Assembly: GCF_004345705.1 (NCBI RefSeq)
Contig: NZ_SLWV01000020.1
Coordinates: 1 to 64,000 of the forward strand
Origin: Marinisporobacter balticus
GTDB lineage: Bacteria; Bacillota; Clostridia; Peptostreptococcales; Thermotaleaceae
Direction: 5' to 3'
DNA: 64,000 nucleotides
Shown here: one piece after another, positions 62,136-64,000 of the stretch
Numbering within the stretch: the first letter of the stretch is position 1
Layout: each line of letters opens with the position of its first letter
The notes under the pieces: generated by a model
What the model saw: only the letters and a program-made list of their open reading frames with translations
What the model was told of the DNA's origin: nothing
The model's database searches: none
Program-made: the position numbers and the translations under genes

Positions 62136-63782
62136 ATGCGTATGTTCTGTTATCAATGTCAAGAAGCAGCAAAAGGAACAGGCTGTACAATTAAAGGGGT
62201 TTGTGGTAAACCTGAAGAGGTTGCAAATTTACAAGATTTGATGATATACACGTTAAAAGGTATATCAGTAGTAGCGCAAGAAGGTGCAAAGGCGGACATT
62301 AAATTTAAAAAAGCAGATCATTATACAATGAATGGTTTATTTATGACGATTACAAATGCTAATTTTGATGATGCTATGTTTATCGAAAAGATCAAAGAAG
62401 GCTTAGCTTTAAGAGAAGAAATGAAAAAAGAATTAAGCGACAAAGGTGTTGTACTGAATGATTTACATGATACAGCTACTTGGAGCGCCGAATCAGATGC
62501 AGCGATCAAAGCAAAAGCAGATTCTGTTGGCGTGGGTGTTTTAGCTACAGAAAATGAAGATGTTCGTTCTCTTAGAGAATTAATCATCTATGGGGTAAAA
62601 GGTATGGCAGCTTATGCAGAACATGCATATAATCTAGGAAAAGAAAATGATGAAATCTATAGATTTATTGCAAAAGCTTTAGTAGCAACATTAGATGATA
62701 CGCTAAGCGCAGATGAATTGGTGGCACTTACATTAGAAACAGGAAAATATGGTGTAGATGTAATGGCACTACTCGATGGTGCGAATACAGGTGCTTATGG
62801 AAATCCAGAAATAACTGAAGTAAATATTGGGGTTAGAAATAATCCAGCAGTTTTAATATCCGGTCACGATTTAAAAGATTTAGAGCAATTATTAAAACAA
62901 ACACAAGGTAGCGGCGTAGATGTTTATACACATGGAGAGATGTTACCCGCACACTATTATCCAGCATTTAAAAAATATGACAATTTTGTTGGAAACTATG
63001 GAAATGCATGGTGGAAGCAAAAAGAAGAATTTGAAACATTCAATGGGCCTATTCTTTTCACAACAAACTGTATCGTACCACCAAAAGCAGAACATATTGA
63101 AAGAATTTATACTACAGGGGCAACCGGTTACCCAGGATGTAAAGTGATTGTTGCAGATGAGAAGGGTGTAAAAGATTTCTCAGAAGTCATTGAACATGCG
63201 AAAAGATTAAGTGCACCTACAGAGATTGAAACCGGTAAAATTGTCGGAGGATTTGCCCATGCACAAGTGTTTGCATTAGCGGATAAGGTGGTAGAGGCTG
63301 TAAAATCTGGTGCAATCAAAAAATTCTTTGTAATGGCGGGTTGCGATGGCAGAATGAAATCAAGAGATTATTATACTGAATTTGCAGCAAAACTACCAAA
63401 GGATACCGTAATTTTAACAGCAGGATGTGCGAAATACCGTTATAATAAATTAAATTTAGGAGATATTGCTGGGATTCCGAGAGTCCTTGATGCAGGACAA
63501 TGTAATGATTCTTATTCATTAGCAGTCATTGCGCTTAAACTAAAAGAAGTGTTTGAACTAAATGATATCAATGAATTACCAATCGCATACAATATCGCAT
63601 GGTACGAGCAAAAGGCAGTTATTGTATTACTTGCATTACTTTATCTTGGCGTAAAAAATATTAAGCTTGGACCAACATTACCCGTATTTTTATCACCGAA
63701 TGTAGCAAAAATACTAGTTGAGACTTTTGGGATCAATGGAATAAATAATGTGGATGAAGATTTAGAACAATTCTTAGGATAA
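62136..63782 (+). CDS. hcp: Hydroxylamine reductase / hybrid cluster protein
   Basis: 548 aa, same length class as Desulfovibrio Hcp. N-terminal cluster Cys residues (FCYQCQEAAKGTGCTIKGVC) and hybrid Fe-S-O cluster motifs (ISGHDL, HGEMLPAHYYP, TTNCIVPP, MAGCDGR, TAGCAKYRYNKL, DAGQCNDSYS) are all intact. It reduces NO or hydroxylamine and protects against nitrosative stress. GGGGG 7 nt before ATG. Last gene of the operon. Confidence 0.97.
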   Translation: MRMFCYQCQEAAKGTGCTIKGVCGKPEEVANLQDLMIYTLKGISVVAQEGAKADIKFKKADHYTMNGLFMTITNANFDDAMFIEKIKEGLALREEMKKELSDKGVVLNDLHDTATWSAESDAAIKAKADSVGVGVLATENEDVRSLRELIIYGVKGMAAYAEHAYNLGKENDEIYRFIAKALVATLDDTLSADELVALTLETGKYGVDVMALLDGANTGAYGNPEITEVNIGVRNNPAVLISGHDLKDLEQLLKQTQGSGVDVYTHGEMLPAHYYPAFKKYDNFVGNYGNAWWKQKEEFETFNGPILFTTNCIVPPKAEHIERIYTTGATGYPGCKVIVADEKGVKDFSEVIEHAKRLSAPTEIETGKIVGGFAHAQVFALADKVVEAVKSGAIKKFFVMAGCDGRMKSRDYYTEFAAKLPKDTVILTAGCAKYRYNKLNLGDIAGIPRVLDAGQCNDSYSLAVIALKLKEVFELNDINELPIAYNIAWYEQKAVIVLLALLYLGVKNIKLGPTLPVFLSPNVAKILVETFGINGINNVDEDLEQFLG

Positions 63783-63832
63783 TTAGATTTGTATATAAAT
63801 GAATTTAAGATTGTATTTTAATGAATCATTTG

Positions 63833-63868
63833 AAAAAAGGAACTGAGCATGTGCGCAGTTCCTTTTTT
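63833..63868 (+). terminator. Terminator after hcp
   Basis: Stem AAAAAAGGAACTG / CAGTTCCTTTTTT with inner GCATGTGC pairing and a T-run. Confidence 0.9.
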
Positions 63869-63992
63869 AGTGGTGAAGGTAAAGAAAGCGAAAAAAGTTT
63901 CTAAAATGATCAATAGATTGTACTAGTTATTTTACAGAAATTATTGTATAATAGACTTTGTTTTCTCATATATGGAATAAGGAGGTAATATC

Positions 63993-64000
63993 ATGAAAGG
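63993..64000 (+). CDS. Start of a further gene (cut by the window end)
   Basis: ATGAAAGG with AAGGAGG 8 nt upstream and TATAAT at 63947-63952. Only the first two codons are visible, so the product is unknown. Confidence 0.6.

Overview
The window is AT-rich, low-GC Gram-positive DNA of clostridial character. Evidence: an rRNA operon tail followed by a tRNA cluster, a glmS ribozyme, CdaA/CdaR, a Ptb-Buk-2-oxoacid:ferredoxin oxidoreductase operon under sigma-54 control, strong AGGAGG ribosome-binding sites, and strictly anaerobic enzymes (hybrid cluster protein, a Mop-type molybdenum hydroxylase). An anaerobic amino-acid-fermenting member of the Clostridia (Alkaliphilus/Crassaminicella/Clostridium-like) is likely. 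The species cannot be read from the sequence.

Layout. (1) 1-832: 23S 3' end, 5S, and tRNAs Asn, fMet, Glu, Val, Leu, Gly, closed by a strong terminator. (2) 880-6403, minus strand: three tandem M42 aminopeptidases, an archaeal-type phosphoglycerate mutase and a triple-BON protein. (3) 6748-8878: c-di-AMP synthase cdaA and its regulator cdaR. (4) 8968-16416: a PAS-PAS sigma-54 activator, then a -24/-12 promoter with upstream TGCAA palindromes driving ptb, buk, a P-loop ATPase and a four-subunit 2-oxoacid:ferredoxin oxidoreductase. This fits ATP-yielding oxidation of branched-chain 2-oxoacids. (5) 16636-18774: a small unknown gene and cstA. (6) 18963-22544: glmM, then glmS behind its ribozyme.

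(7) 22570-37018: a complete 14,449-bp Tn7-like transposon inserted 25 nt after the glmS stop codon, flanked by 5-bp AATTC duplications. It has tnsABCDE in Tn7 order, TnsB-site arrays at both ends, the decayed remains of a second tnsE, and a cargo of three genes. These encode a protein with two GHKL ATPase modules and a candidate phospho-acceptor His, a receiver-domain partner, and a cytosine-5 DNA methyltransferase. This cargo is the best candidate for an undescribed (probably anti-phage) system. The original glmS terminator lies on the far side of the element.

(8) 37413-56417: a relic ATPase fragment, then a long molybdenum-hydroxylase cluster: MoeA-like protein, Mop aldehyde oxidoreductase, FAD/Fe-S/CCG oxidoreductase, redox zinc-ribbon protein, TrsM-type methyltransferase, C-GCAxxG-C-C protein, TrsS-type radical SAM, CoA ligase, XdhC, NTP transferase-HD and histidine phosphatase. 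From memory its order matches the Desulfovibrio DVU_155x cluster. A second sigma-54 activator, a molybdate-type ABC transporter and a DUF364 protein follow. (9) 56420-57855: decay zone with a regulator fragment and a 5'-truncated yitT. (10) 58049-63782: a Crp/Fnr regulator and a four-gene operon in which hcp follows a cytoplasmic solute-binding-like protein, a HypB-like GTPase and an ABC ATPase without a permease. A Crp/Fnr-type palindrome sits exactly at -41.5 of the inferred promoter. A further gene begins at 63993.
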